This document shows positions 1 to 35,443 of a stretch of DNA of 64,000 nt, piece after piece. Source of the stretch: Daphnia carinata (Eukaryota; Arthropoda; Branchiopoda; Diplostraca; Daphniidae); the NCBI RefSeq assembly GCF_022539665.2, contig NC_081333.1, positions 11,282,971-11,346,970 of the forward strand, in the 5' to 3' direction. Under the pieces are notes generated by a model, which was given only the letters and a program-made list of their open reading frames with translations, was not told where the DNA came from and searched no databases. Position numbers and translations under genes: made by a program. The stretch's first letter is position 1; each line of letters begins with the position of its first letter.

Positions 1-85
1 AATCATGATTTCCACATGTTTGTTCGAAAAAAACGTTTTTGTTTTGATACCTTTTTATATTTATACATAAAATCTGCTTCTACAG

Positions 86-1711
86 CATATTGCTCAGTCA
101 TCGGAGGAACTGGATCTCTGATCGGATCTTCACCTCAATTAGCTTTGAAAGGAATCATTCAAGAGTAAACAACTGCTATTTTTATTCTTTAATATTCATA
201 TATTTCAAACGGAAATGTATTTCCTTCTTCACACAATAACCTAAAAGGACTTTTGGAGCGACGGAATTGAATTTTGCAAGCTGGATGGCTTTTACCGTTC
301 CCGGCATGTTCATTAACCTGCTCTTTGTTTGGGTTTGGCTTCAAGTGATCTTTATAGGATTATGCAGGTACGTAACAAAACTATGTTAAACTAATAATTC
401 CGTACATCAGTAACAATGAGTCACTTCTGGCCAGGCGAACGGACGGAGGAAGAGAAAAAGAAGTAATCAAAGTGATCCGTCAAAAGTTCAAAGATCTCGG
501 CCCAATGACATTCCACGAAATCGCTGTTCTTGTTCTCTTTATCCTCTGTGTTGCGCTCTGGTTCTTCCGTGACCCAGGATTCATGCCCGGCTGGGCAGAG
601 TTATTTGGGAGCGCAGAGAAGGTTGATGACGCAACAGCTGCTATGCTCATCGTCGTGCTGCTATTTATTATTCCTGCCAAGTCCCCGTTTGGTTGCCAAG
701 AAGAACAGTCAGGTATAGTACAAGTACAAGAGGAGCACTTAATCATGGAGCATAATAACAAATTACGTATTTCCATCGCCTTGATTCCGCACAGAAACTG
801 ACGGTGGAAGCCACAAACCCAGCTCGGCTCTCTTAGAGTGGAAGTACGTTCAAGATAGACTTCCTTGGGGAGTCATTCTTCTCTTAGGTAATATTTTGAC
901 AGCTTAACGATGTAATGGATCAACCAAAACTCGAAGTTTGGTGATGTTGTATGTTCATATTTGCACAGTCATAGTAACGAACGAACTGCGCATTTATTGC
1001 GGAATACTTTATCGTCGTCAGGTGGAGGTTATGCTTTATCTGATGCTACTAAAAAATCTGGATTATCTAATTGGATTGGTGTGCAACTGGCCGGTATGGT
1101 AGTTTTACCCCCATTCCTCATTATGCTAGTTGTTTGTGTTATCACGGCAGCTATAACCGAGGTTGCATCTAATACCGCAGTGGCCAACATATTTCTTCCG
1201 ATTCTTGCTGACACGGTGATACTTGGTGCATGTTTAATCAAATTTACTGGTGTCACGTAACAAAATTAATTCCTATTAAATGTAGGCGATAGCAATCCGA
1301 ATCAATCCTTTATACTTCATGATACCCGTGACGGCCACTTGGTAGTACAAAATTTAATCATTTATTGGTTTTGTAACACTAGATCGTGGAATATTGGCTA
1401 TTTTAAAAATATGATTTTGCTTTTATTACAGCTCATACGCTTTCATGCTGCCAGTATCCACTCCACCCAATGCGATCGCATTCGCCGCGGCAAATATGAA
1501 ACCAAATGAAATGGTAGCTATATGACGTCAAACTAAGCAGCTATTATAAGTGATTCAAAAATATGTTCAACAGATGAAAGCCGGCTGGTTTATCAAGTTG
1601 GTGTGCGTTATCGTCATATGCGTCACTATGGAGACGTGGGGTAACGTTGTGTTTGGAAGCAAACAATTTCCAGAATGGGCTAACGTCACCGCAATCACCT
1701 TGCGTACTTAG
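86..1711 (+). CDS. SLC13/INDY-family sodium-coupled di/tricarboxylate transporter (3' part)
   Basis: Plasma-membrane symporter family that takes up succinate or citrate with sodium; the window holds about the last 346 residues. Exons by phase-matched GT..AG junctions: 86-164, 248-367, 435-712, 795-887, 1022-1215, 1286-1341, 1432-1513, 1574-1711 (stop TAG 1709-1711). Seen: SVIGGTGSLIGSSPQLALKG, matching the family's first substrate loop; a long hydrophilic cytoplasmic stretch ending in LGPMTFHEIAVLVLFI; RDPGFMPGW; DATAAMLIVVLLFIIP; PWGVILLLGGGYAL; SNTAVANIFLPI, the SLC13 signature region; and FMLPVSTPPNAIAFA. The 5' half, including the start codon, lies left of the window. The open reading pieces look broken when read linearly, but all junctions keep phase, so the gene looks intact and not a pseudogene. 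Exact substrate and family member cannot be told. A possible AATAAA lies at 1943-1948. Confidence 0.9.
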
Positions 1712-3289
1712 CACAATATCCTGTTTTATCTATTTCCATTGAACTTTCCCTGATACGAAGTGGAGTCCTTAAAAGCCATCTGTTTTGACATACGTTTGAA
1801 AGCCGATATGTTGAGCAAACACTGTGATGTGATGGTATAAGTTATTCAGCCTGACCATAAAAATTTATTTGAAAAAACTTTAGCCTAAGCATGGCAGAGT
1901 GACTTACGGTGTTCGTGGAATTTATCATAGCCAAAATTTTAAAATAAAACAAATATGGACGTATATTTGCGACATCGTGAGCGGCAAAAGATTTTTAGCC
2001 AATTCCGTAGTCATAATTTTTCTATTTTCTAAAATCACAGTAGTGTGTTACTGGGCACAACACATTATTTTAGGACGTATTCCGTTTCTTCAGCTCTTCT
2101 TCCGGATTGTATTAACCACGCTCTGAGTAAGCTACTCGGGGAAGGCCATGTCTGAGCTTAAGGGCTCAATTTAGGTTAGGACTACCATTACCATGTAGGA
2201 AGAACGTCGCCCATAAGAACAAAAGGTTCGATTCTTTACGACAAAATTATAGAAATTGTTTTTAAAAACTTCTATTGCTTATCTAAACAGGCTTACCAGT
2301 GATCTGTTATCCAAGTTGAGCTCTTGCCTCAGTTCATCGGCAGCTCGTGTGACTTAATCGCACATGACCAGTGGGATCTCAGTAACGTTTTGTGATTCCA
2401 GTTCAAGCATCTTCCCAACAACAGCAATGGCGAAGTGGATGAGTCACATAAATGACAAGGTCTTGCGTTGATTTACATAAAATTTTAGGTAATAATAATT
2501 TGGGTACGGGAGATTTCCTGCTAGCTTGGCCATGTCTATTTCCAGAACAAATAATAATTTAAAAAGATATACAGACATAAAAAATATGAAAACATAAAAA
2601 CAAAAATGATAGTGATGTCGGATGACTCGGCTGCCGGAATCTAGTCTGTAAACTTGCCTCATTCTACAGTGGTCACGGATATAACAGCAGTTCTGTTAGT
2701 TTAGCGACATTACATCCCGATTGAAGCAAGCGGCTGCGGCAGGCACGAAGAACACGAACATGCGCCTGAATATCTTACTTGCCCATGATGTACGTTGATG
2801 AACCTTCGTCTCATACACGTAAAAATGTGTCAAATTTATTCATTAGGACTGTTTACCGACAACACCCGCATTATTAAAAGTTACGGGCAAGTCTATTAAA
2901 CAGTGAAATCCAGTGCATAAATTTCGTTTGCAAATCGGAGGAAATGATCGGCACGATAAAAGTGGAATGTTTTTGTGCTTCGAAAGCGAAATACAAAATG
3001 ATGTAAAGGATATATGTTAACTTTTTTCTGAAGCCCTGAGCAAAACGCAATATCATTGGGCGTTGGACATAAAAAAAAAAAGAAATACCATCAACTAGTC
3101 GTCGTTCTTGGCGGAAATTGCTGTTCAAAATACATTTGTTGCCATTGACTATTTTTATACCGTGGGTGGTGATAATAACATCTTCATGGTTAAATGGAAG
3201 TTATTAGGATAATAGCATAATTGAGCTGGATTGTACTAGCTAGCAAAGTATTGGACTTCCAGTTTTTTAACGAAACATAAAACACAAAA
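1712..3289. other. Intergenic, AT-rich
   Basis: About 1.6 kb between the SLC13 stop and the satellite. It would contain the SLC13 3' UTR (AATAAA-like signal near 1943). Short open frames occur on both strands, but none shows a recognisable protein or flanking splice sites. I see no RNA gene. Confidence 0.5.
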
Positions 3290-5000
3290 AATAAAGTTGG
3301 GCCAAAGGGGCAAAGTTGGGCGTTCAATTTCCATTATACCGTACGATTTTCATCAAATTCCAAGGGATTTCGTTTTTTGCCGATTTTGACAAAAGTGAGA
3401 AGGCTATAGCCTTCCCACTTTTTCATTTTTGGCCAAATTCCAAATTTGGCTTAAAATATATGATTTCGATGCAAAATTGAATGCTAATCATTAAAATGAA
3501 GTTTATTTTTCAATTGGCTTTATAGTTTTCGAATTAAACTTGAAAAACAAAAAAGTCGGGCTTATTTTTCTCGGGCTTCAAAAGTCGGGCTTAAAATTTC
3601 AATTGATTTTCCTATTAAAAAATAATAATGGCTGGTTTAAAGAGTAAAACACTTACATAATCGAATTCAACGTTCAATTTTGGCTATGCTGTATGATTTT
3701 TATCGAATTCCAAGAGATTTCGGTTTTGGCCGATTTTGACAAAAGTGAGAAGGCTATAGCCTTCCCACTTTTTCATTTTTGGCTAAAATCTAGATTTCGT
3801 TAAAAATACATCATTTCGATTGGAAATTACACGGGAATCACGAAAATCTACCTTGTTTTCTCGTGGGACTGATACCTTTAGAGTTATTCGACTTTTAAGT
3901 GGTTGCGGGGCTTGAAAAATAAGCCCGACCAAAAAAAGTCGGGCTTAAAATTTCTACAGATTTTCCTATTAAAAAATAATAACGGCTGGTTTAAGGAGAA
4001 AAAACTTGCATTTTCGAACTCAGTGTCAAATTTTGGGTATGCTGTAGGATTTTTATCGAATTCCAAGAGATTTCGTTTTTGGCCGATTTTGACAAAAATG
4101 AGAAGGCTATAGCCTTCCCACTTTTTCATTTTTGGCTAAAATCTAAATTTCGTTAAAAATACATCATTTCGATTGGAAATTACACGGGAATCACGAAAAT
4201 CTACCTTGTTTTCTCGTAGGACTGATAGTTCTAGAGTTATTTTACTTTTACGTGGTTGCTGGGCTTGAAAAATAAGCCCGACAAAAAAAGTCGGGCTTAA
4301 AATTTATATAGATTTTCTTATTTAAAAAAATAACGGCTGGTTTAAAGAGAAAAACAATTACATAATCGAATTCAGCGTTCAATTTTGGGTATGCTGTAGG
4401 ATTTTTATCGAATTCCAAGAGATTTCGTTTTTGGCCGATTTTGACAAAAGTGAGAAGGCTATAGCCTTCCCACTTTTTCATTTTTGGCTAAAATCTAAAT
4501 TTCGTTAAAAATACATCATTTCGATTGGAAATTACACGGGGATCACGAAAATTGACCTTGTTTTCTCGTGGAACTGATACCTTTAGAGTTATTCGACTTT
4601 TAAGTGGTTGCGGGGCTTGAAAAATAAGCCCGACAAAAAAAGTCGGGCTTAAAATTTCTATAGATTTTCCAATAAAAAAATTATAACGGGTGGTTTAAGG
4701 AAAATAACACTTACCGTAATCGAAGTCAGCGTTCAATTTTGGCTATGCCATGTGATTTTTATCGAATTCCAAGAGATTTCGTTTTTTGCCGATTTTTACA
4801 AAAGAGAGAAGGGTATAGCCTTCTCACTTTTTCATTTTTGGGCCAAATTTCAAATTTGACTTAAAATATATGATTTTGATGAGCATTGAATGCTAATCAC
4901 GAGAATCAAGTTTATTTTTTAATTTGCTTTATAATTTTTTAATTAAATTTTAAAAAAAACAAGAAAGTCGGGCTTATTTTTTTGTCGGGCTTATTTTCAA
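3290..5000. repeat. Tandem ~352-bp satellite, about five copies, each with two palindromes
   Basis: The same block (TTTTGCCGATTTTGACAAAA followed by GTGAGAAGGCTATAGCC) recurs with the core starting at 3391, 3741, 4094, 4446 and 4800, giving periods of 350, 353, 352 and 354 bp. Each unit has (i) a near-perfect ~32-bp palindrome centred on GAAGGCTATAGCCTTC and (ii) in the middle copies a hairpin AAGCCCGAC-A(7)-GTCGGGCTT (around 3920, 4275, 4630). The first and last copies are more diverged (for example loss of the spacer arrangement near 3545 and 4965). The open frames inside it are periodic by-products. It could be a satellite or the tandem core of a non-autonomous DNA transposon; I see no clear terminal inverted repeat or target-site duplication. 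Confidence 0.9.
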
Positions 5001-6255
5001 CCCAACAGTTTGGCGAAAAAGAAAATATACCACTTGGAATGCTATAAGAATTCCACGTTGTACTAAAAATTAAACTGTTATTCTAAGGAAAAATTATTCC
5101 TTTTTTCGTCAAACCAACTGTTTCTTAAATATATTGAATTTTCCTTTACTGATTCTGTCTAGTTGGAATGATACGGGACATCATCGAACCAGTTTTTTAC
5201 AGCATTTCTCTCAATAGATGGGGTTAGCTGTAGTAGGGATTCGTTTTTTATGGGTTGTCGTACAGCGATTGTCATTTTTCGCTAAATTCTAAATATACTT
5301 AGATTTCGTTTTATACGAAGGCTGCATATTTTAGTCGGGAATAAAGAAAATTCTGGCCGATGCGGTCTGACACAATTTTCAAACCGTGAATGTATTTTAT
5401 TTATATTCTCATACAATAAGGGAGCTAGAGAGAAAGAAAGACGGAGAGGGAGAGAGCCAAAAAAGATGTGTGATATGGCCGGGGCGAGTTCTATCAAAAG
5501 CGAAAAAGCAAATAATCAAAGGTGTCAAGATAAGTAAATAAAGAAGATACAACCGAAAATAAGAGTCTGAAACGGAAAAACGGGTGTTATCATGATAGCG
5601 ATAGCTCCAGTTTTTTCCCAAAACACCGTTGAAAAAAAAAACAATAAACAAAAATTAAAAAGAGAAATGACAAAGTCGTAATTCAAGGCAGTTTTCATAC
5701 AAGACTAATCTTTGAAAAACAAGAAACAAAGTCGCGTTTCAGAGAGTTTTCGCTACCATGCTCTAAGACTCCAAACTGGAGGTGAGAAGCACTACAATGG
5801 TCAAGCTATTGAAGAGAAGAGAGAGAGAGTGGGCTTGTCATGGATATAGATAGGGCACTCAAAAAGGCTGGCAAGGTTGTAGTCCGGATGTGTTCGTTAG
5901 ACAGTAGATATTCACGCGTCTTCAATCACTTATTATTTTGCTTTTTTTTTCATCTGTTATGCTCACGATGGTGACGGGCTCAATAAAGTCCCTCGTTTTC
6001 CATCTCTGTTTTGTGTGCTATTTGGCAGTGTCTATAGCCAGTCGTTCCTGTATTCTTGCTCGTCTAATCAGCATGTGAGTTGGCGATAAAGGAGGATTGG
6101 GGAAGGGAGAGGAGTAATTTAATTTTTCAACAATTTTTTTGTTTGTTTTTGTGTGCTTTTTCTTGGGCGAAAATCTACTTAGAAATGATTTTTCGAATTT
6201 TGGGAAATTTCTCAGCAAACCAATTCAAATTCAATGTGCTTTTCAAAAACTCTTT
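5001..6255 (-). other. Filamin 3' UTR and intergenic sequence
   Basis: No coding potential was recognised. Downstream of the filamin stop on the minus strand there is an AATAAA (plus-strand TTTATT at 5396-5401), which would give a 3' UTR of roughly 0.85 kb. The true cleavage site cannot be told from sequence alone. Confidence 0.4.
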
Positions 6256-31025
<24,770 letters not shown>

Positions 31026-32077
31026 GGTGTAAAGCCTGTGGCTGCCGCTATGCTCCCGCCCGCCGGGCTATTCAGATACCAGGCCAAACGACCCGAGTCA
31101 CACACACACGCGGACCGATGTTTTCGGTCCCGATCACGTAAAGACTTCAGCGATTCAATCGCCACCTGTTGTCTTTAATAACAATTGATTGAGAAAACAC
31201 ATCTGTTACAAAACATTTTTGCTTGAGGAATGAAACAAAGACGTGATACGTCTAAAACCTATGACAAACGGATGCCAAATGAAGTGCCAGAAACTTAGTT
31301 TCGAATTCGGGCACAAATGAAAATTTATTGCAGTTATTTGTTTCATTTCGTACGGACGGGAATGAAAGAAAAGATGAACAGATTGATGGGTGTGGTACGA
31401 TGGTATTCGTTTATTCGCCGTGACCCGCGCCGTCTGGCTTGTTTTCTCCCTACCAAACGAATCAGAGCAGCTGTTGTAGTGTAGCTCACTGCTAAATTTA
31501 AAAGTTTCGTCATTGCCGACTACGAAAACCAGCATCCGAAACAAGCAAAAAATTTTAGGATCTACCTTTTAATTTAATCACCACCAGCAGACATAACCAA
31601 CAATAACCGTGAGAAGAACAACAACGTGATCGATCAGGCCCTTTCAAAGCCCGTAGGTAAAAAAAAAAAAAAAAAGAGGTTTAATTTATATACTAGAAAA
31701 TTACGGTCTCTCCCCGAAGACACCTTTAGCTGGTCGTGTCTGTCCCGCTTAACGATGTTATTTTAAACGGTGTTTTTTTTTTATATTCGTACAAGTCTAA
31801 AAAAAAAAGGGAAGTATTCGTAGGTGGTTTAGACGTCAGCAAGAATGAGATTTGGGTCACCAGCAGGATATTGCATTTTTTTGTTTGTCAAAATTCTTTG
31901 TTTTTCTTTTTTAATTCAGCATTTCCAACTTGTCTTCATTTCCAATCCCCCCATCTTTCAAGCCAAAAAAGGACTGGAACGAATCGGTTCTCTAACATTG
32001 CGCAGACCCCAAAGCTGTGACATGTTCATCTTTTGCCTTTCCATCTTACTCCCGCAGTATGTGAAGGAAAGGAATGT

Positions 32078-32092
32078 CCATAGATGGCGCTA
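32078..32092 (+). promoter_or_regulatory. CTCF-like motif
   Basis: CCATAGATGGCGCTA matches the core of the bilaterian CTCF consensus (AGATGGCGCT). It lies between the filamin coding start and its candidate distal promoters. Binding is unproven. Confidence 0.35.
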
Positions 32093-32678
32093 CCGGTGCT
32101 AAGCGACACGGATCCCGAAAGCCGACAGGATCGTCCCAACTGGAACGTATATCAACAAACATCACAAAAGTAGATCACATTCTACTTGCCTTTAACTAAT
32201 CCGTTAATTTCTCGTCTTCCCAACAAGCTAGATAAAAACTGTAGCGCTTGATGTCACAACAGGATCGAACTGAACGACACGAATGACAAAATAAAAGGAA
32301 GATGCTTACGGATTGGTGACGAATCCTTTGTTGGTTTGCTAAGAATATCCAATGTTAACCCGTTTTTTTTTTGCAATCAATCCCCCGTTTACTTTGGATC
32401 GTTGGGTACTTAGCGAATCAAAACGGCCGTTTGTGTACTTGCTTCGGCACGGCTGCGACGCTCTCGACCAACTGGACCAACACAGACGTCGCAACGCCTA
32501 ATAACGCACGCGTTTACCTTCACGGCACGGCACGATGAGAGCGAATGAGAGAAACAGTGGCGTGTGTGTCTGTGTGTGTCGACGTGTGTTGTAGACAGGA
32601 GGAGAGAAAGGTTTTTGGGGTTTGTAGGTTTTTCGGGGTGGCTGACGGAGGGGGGTGGACTAAGGCTGCGCCGTCGTT

Positions 32679-32684
32679 CTTATA
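32679..32684 (-). promoter_or_regulatory. TATA box candidate, proximal filamin promoter
   Basis: Minus-strand TATAAG, with TTAGTC (initiator-like) 23 nt downstream. A leader exon of ~144 nt could then end at the donor GTGAAG|GTAAAC at 32518. The motif match is modest. Confidence 0.25.
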
Positions 32685-33676
32685 ATGTTAGCCGCTCCGG
32701 ACTGGGCATGGGATTCGTTCTAAGTCTCTACGACGGACTGTTTAAAAATAGCCCACGCCATCACTGTTTCAAAAATTCTTCGACGTAGCATGCGGAGGAG
32801 GAGGAGGCAGCAAACGAAGGAGATGGGAGGACGTCGTCGGTAGGAGTGAAGAGAGACATTCCTCCCACACCGACTGACAACGGGCCCGAAAAGAACGAAG
32901 GTTAGTTAGTAGTACACACGGGAAGGCGGTTGGGATGAGGCAAATTAAAAAAAAATTAAAAAATAAATGAAGGTTTTTAAAGCAAACCGGCGGGAGGTGA
33001 CCCCACAGTCTACTTATACGGGGATGATTCACCACGGTTCGAAATCGTATTGGTCTGACGTGGAAGCTAACAAAAAGAACGCATACACATTCACACAGTC
33101 ACATACCTCAAACGGCGATGTGAATCAACTGTTGACAAAATCGTTAAGAGATGTTTCCAATCATACGCCTTAAATGGTGCACGGAATTCGACGGGCGAAT
33201 CCTTCTGAACAATATCACACACGCCACGGATGTTTCAATTCATCACACGTTCACATGCAAGATGTAACAATAGACCGCACAGAAAAAATGAAAAATGAAC
33301 TAACCGCTTCCAGTTGATCCGTAACGTCTCGCGCACTTCTCACAACCGACTGCGACAACAACGAACAGCTTCATGTCCAGAAGACTATAAAGCTTAGCGG
33401 AGCTCGATGTACACCTTCTCCACACCTTTTCTTTTTTTCTCTCCCATTCTCTTTTTTTTTTTAGCGCTTTTAGGTTTCGAAAAAAAACAATAATACATTA
33501 TTTACGATGGTGGAACTTGGTTTTCAAAAAGGAAAAAAAAAAATATATGGTACCCCCTTCCAAAAAGAAAATATCTATTCTACCCAGACTCTTTTTTCTT
33601 TTTCTCCGATTCTGTCTGCACGCGCTAGCTCATTCTCTCTTTTTTTCCTACTCTTCCTCCGCCGGAACGGCCCGAT

Positions 33677-33685
33677 CCTTATATA
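33677..33685 (-). promoter_or_regulatory. TATA box candidate, distal filamin promoter
   Basis: Minus-strand TATATAAGG followed by a GC-rich stretch (GATCGGGCCGTTCCGGCGGAGG) where transcription would begin. It points toward the filamin coding exon ~2.6 kb away. Inferred from motif only. Confidence 0.3.
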
Positions 33686-35341
33686 GACGCATTGGAACTG
33701 GCAGAGAGGGAGAGAGAAGGCAAACTTCGTTTTTGTTCATGTTTTCTATGTTGAAAAAAAAAAAGGTACTTACACTCAACACGCTCCACTGCTTACCACA
33801 CAGACACACTCGTTCACAGCAACAACAACTGTGCACAGTGGGCGGCCAGATTTCCAGCCGCGCACGATTGCCCAGCTTTTCTTGGTCATCATTTCATCAA
33901 GTACGACCAAATAGGAAAAAATCTTGGTAGTAAACGAAAACAAAAAAAAATGGGAACAACAAAAAAAATGTGAATAATTTAACAGAATCACACTGTGCCG
34001 GGAGATATGAAACGTGCTCTGCGATACTCTCGGTTTAAGTAGTATGAAACAAAACCGGCCATTCGTTACTATACAGATGAACACAACCAGCATTTCGCTG
34101 GCCCTCACGAGGGGAAAAGAAATGTAAAGCGACTATATCTTGTACCCATTTCCATCCTGCACGAGCGAGAAAAAATACATTAATAAAACGTTTGACCATT
34201 TGAAATATTGGACAGCTCTCATACATTAGCCGACCCGATTGTGAATTTCACATAGTTCTAAACCAAGAAGAAGCAAAAAAACAAAGTATTGTATTGTCTT
34301 GTTAGTTTTGTTTTGTTTTTGTTTTGCTCTTTCTCTAAATTTTTTTTTCTGGTTTAAAGGGCGAGTTAAATAACAAGACACAGGGCATCGAGACAGGTTG
34401 GGGTAAAGAAAGAAGTGATGGGGGTGTGTACAATATCCGTTGAAGACTAGACTACAAAACAAAGAACATGTTTGTTTGTTATCAGTTTGGAGGGGAAAAA
34501 TTAAAATCAACTCCTGCTCCAGGGCCAGCATCAGTGTAGCGGAATTTTCATGGTTCCGTCTCCACGTTGCCAAAGCCCTGAAGAAGGCGAATGGGAGTAG
34601 CACAGAATAAATCAGTGACCCATCAATCAATAATGTATACGATCCCTCTTCTCTTTTCTTTTTTTATCAAATCGAATACGCGCGAAGCTGAAATGAATGT
34701 CGTTGACGAAATTTATACTGTTTGTCACACGTATAAGAGAAAGATATCGGCGATAATGAGCTCGTGGATAGACAAGAGGTAGAACGCAAGAAAGAAAAAG
34801 GGAAAATTTCATTCGGGAGGCTAGTATTGCACTCCCAACTATGCCGTAAAACTATGCAATTCAAAAAAGAAAACACAAGAGGAACAACATTCTTCGGAGG
34901 GGTGCGTATTTTTGTGTGACAGTGGGAAACCATAGATAAGAGACATAGCTAAAGGAAAAGAAAAAATAACTCTGCACAGGTCCTGTTAGGTTCAGGTGAA
35001 GGACTCTCTACGTCCCCACCCTCCCCCCCACCGACGTTGTACGTGTTACACAGAAAGGAGACTAAGCCATTTTCTGTAGCGCTGACGCGAAAACACTAGT
35101 TATGACATCACTCTTTGTCATTTGATGGCACTTGGTAAAAGTAAAAAGCTGCTGCTGCTAGCAAAATGTTCCAATAGAGAGAAAGAAACGAAAAGCACAT
35201 TGTCTGCTTATTCCGCCATTTGCGTAGGATGAATAAAGTGGAAAAAAAAGAGCTTTCAACGACAATATAAGGACAGGAAATAACAATTGATGGTGTTTTG
35301 CTGTGTTATTGACTCATTCTTCCTGTTGTCCGGCTAATCTC

Positions 35342-35443
35342 TCATGGCTCGAAGGTGGCCGTCAGCCGCGAGAAGAAGCGGTAGAAGGCCAGGAAGAACG
35401 AGACGAACAATACGAGCAGGGGCATCAGACATAACGCCGTCGC
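35342..35443 (-). CDS. Slmap: SLMAP alternative last exon B (distal membrane anchor)
   Basis: Acceptor TTCTTATAG, phase 0, so it can replace exon A after 36519-36382. It encodes 33 residues and a stop: hydrophobic [19 protein letters not shown], then [12 protein letters not shown]. The tail is more basic than in exon A. Vertebrate SLMAP is known to have alternatively spliced membrane anchors, so two anchors here are plausible. Usage is inferred. Confidence 0.75.
   Translation of the reverse strand, partial: ATALCLMPLLVLFVSFFLAFYRFFSRLTATFEP

Larger units (their letters stand above)
31026..35341 (-). other. Upstream region of filamin: probable 5' UTR exons and promoters
   Basis: No coding exon was recognised over 4.3 kb. 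On the minus strand an acceptor AACAG|GTGGCG ends at 31166, so the first coding exon probably begins at 31165 with a ~140-nt leader. Possible upstream leader exons end in strong donors at 33774 (TTGAGT|GTAAGTACC) and 32518 (GTGAAG|GTAAAC). TATA-like boxes occur on the minus strand at 33677-33685 and 32679-32684. A CTCF-like motif is at 32078-32092. The remainder is simple-sequence rich and AT-rich. Confidence 0.4.

Noticed and set aside
86-1711. SLC13 fragment as a broken pseudogene, because linear reading frames are short
   Set aside because: Eight exons can be joined with GT..AG junctions in matching phase up to a proper stop, and all family motifs are present.
3884-4481. Repeated minus-strand open frames (MKKWEGYSLL...) as a gene family
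   Set aside because: They recur with the 352-bp satellite period, are broken in other copies and have no protein family features.
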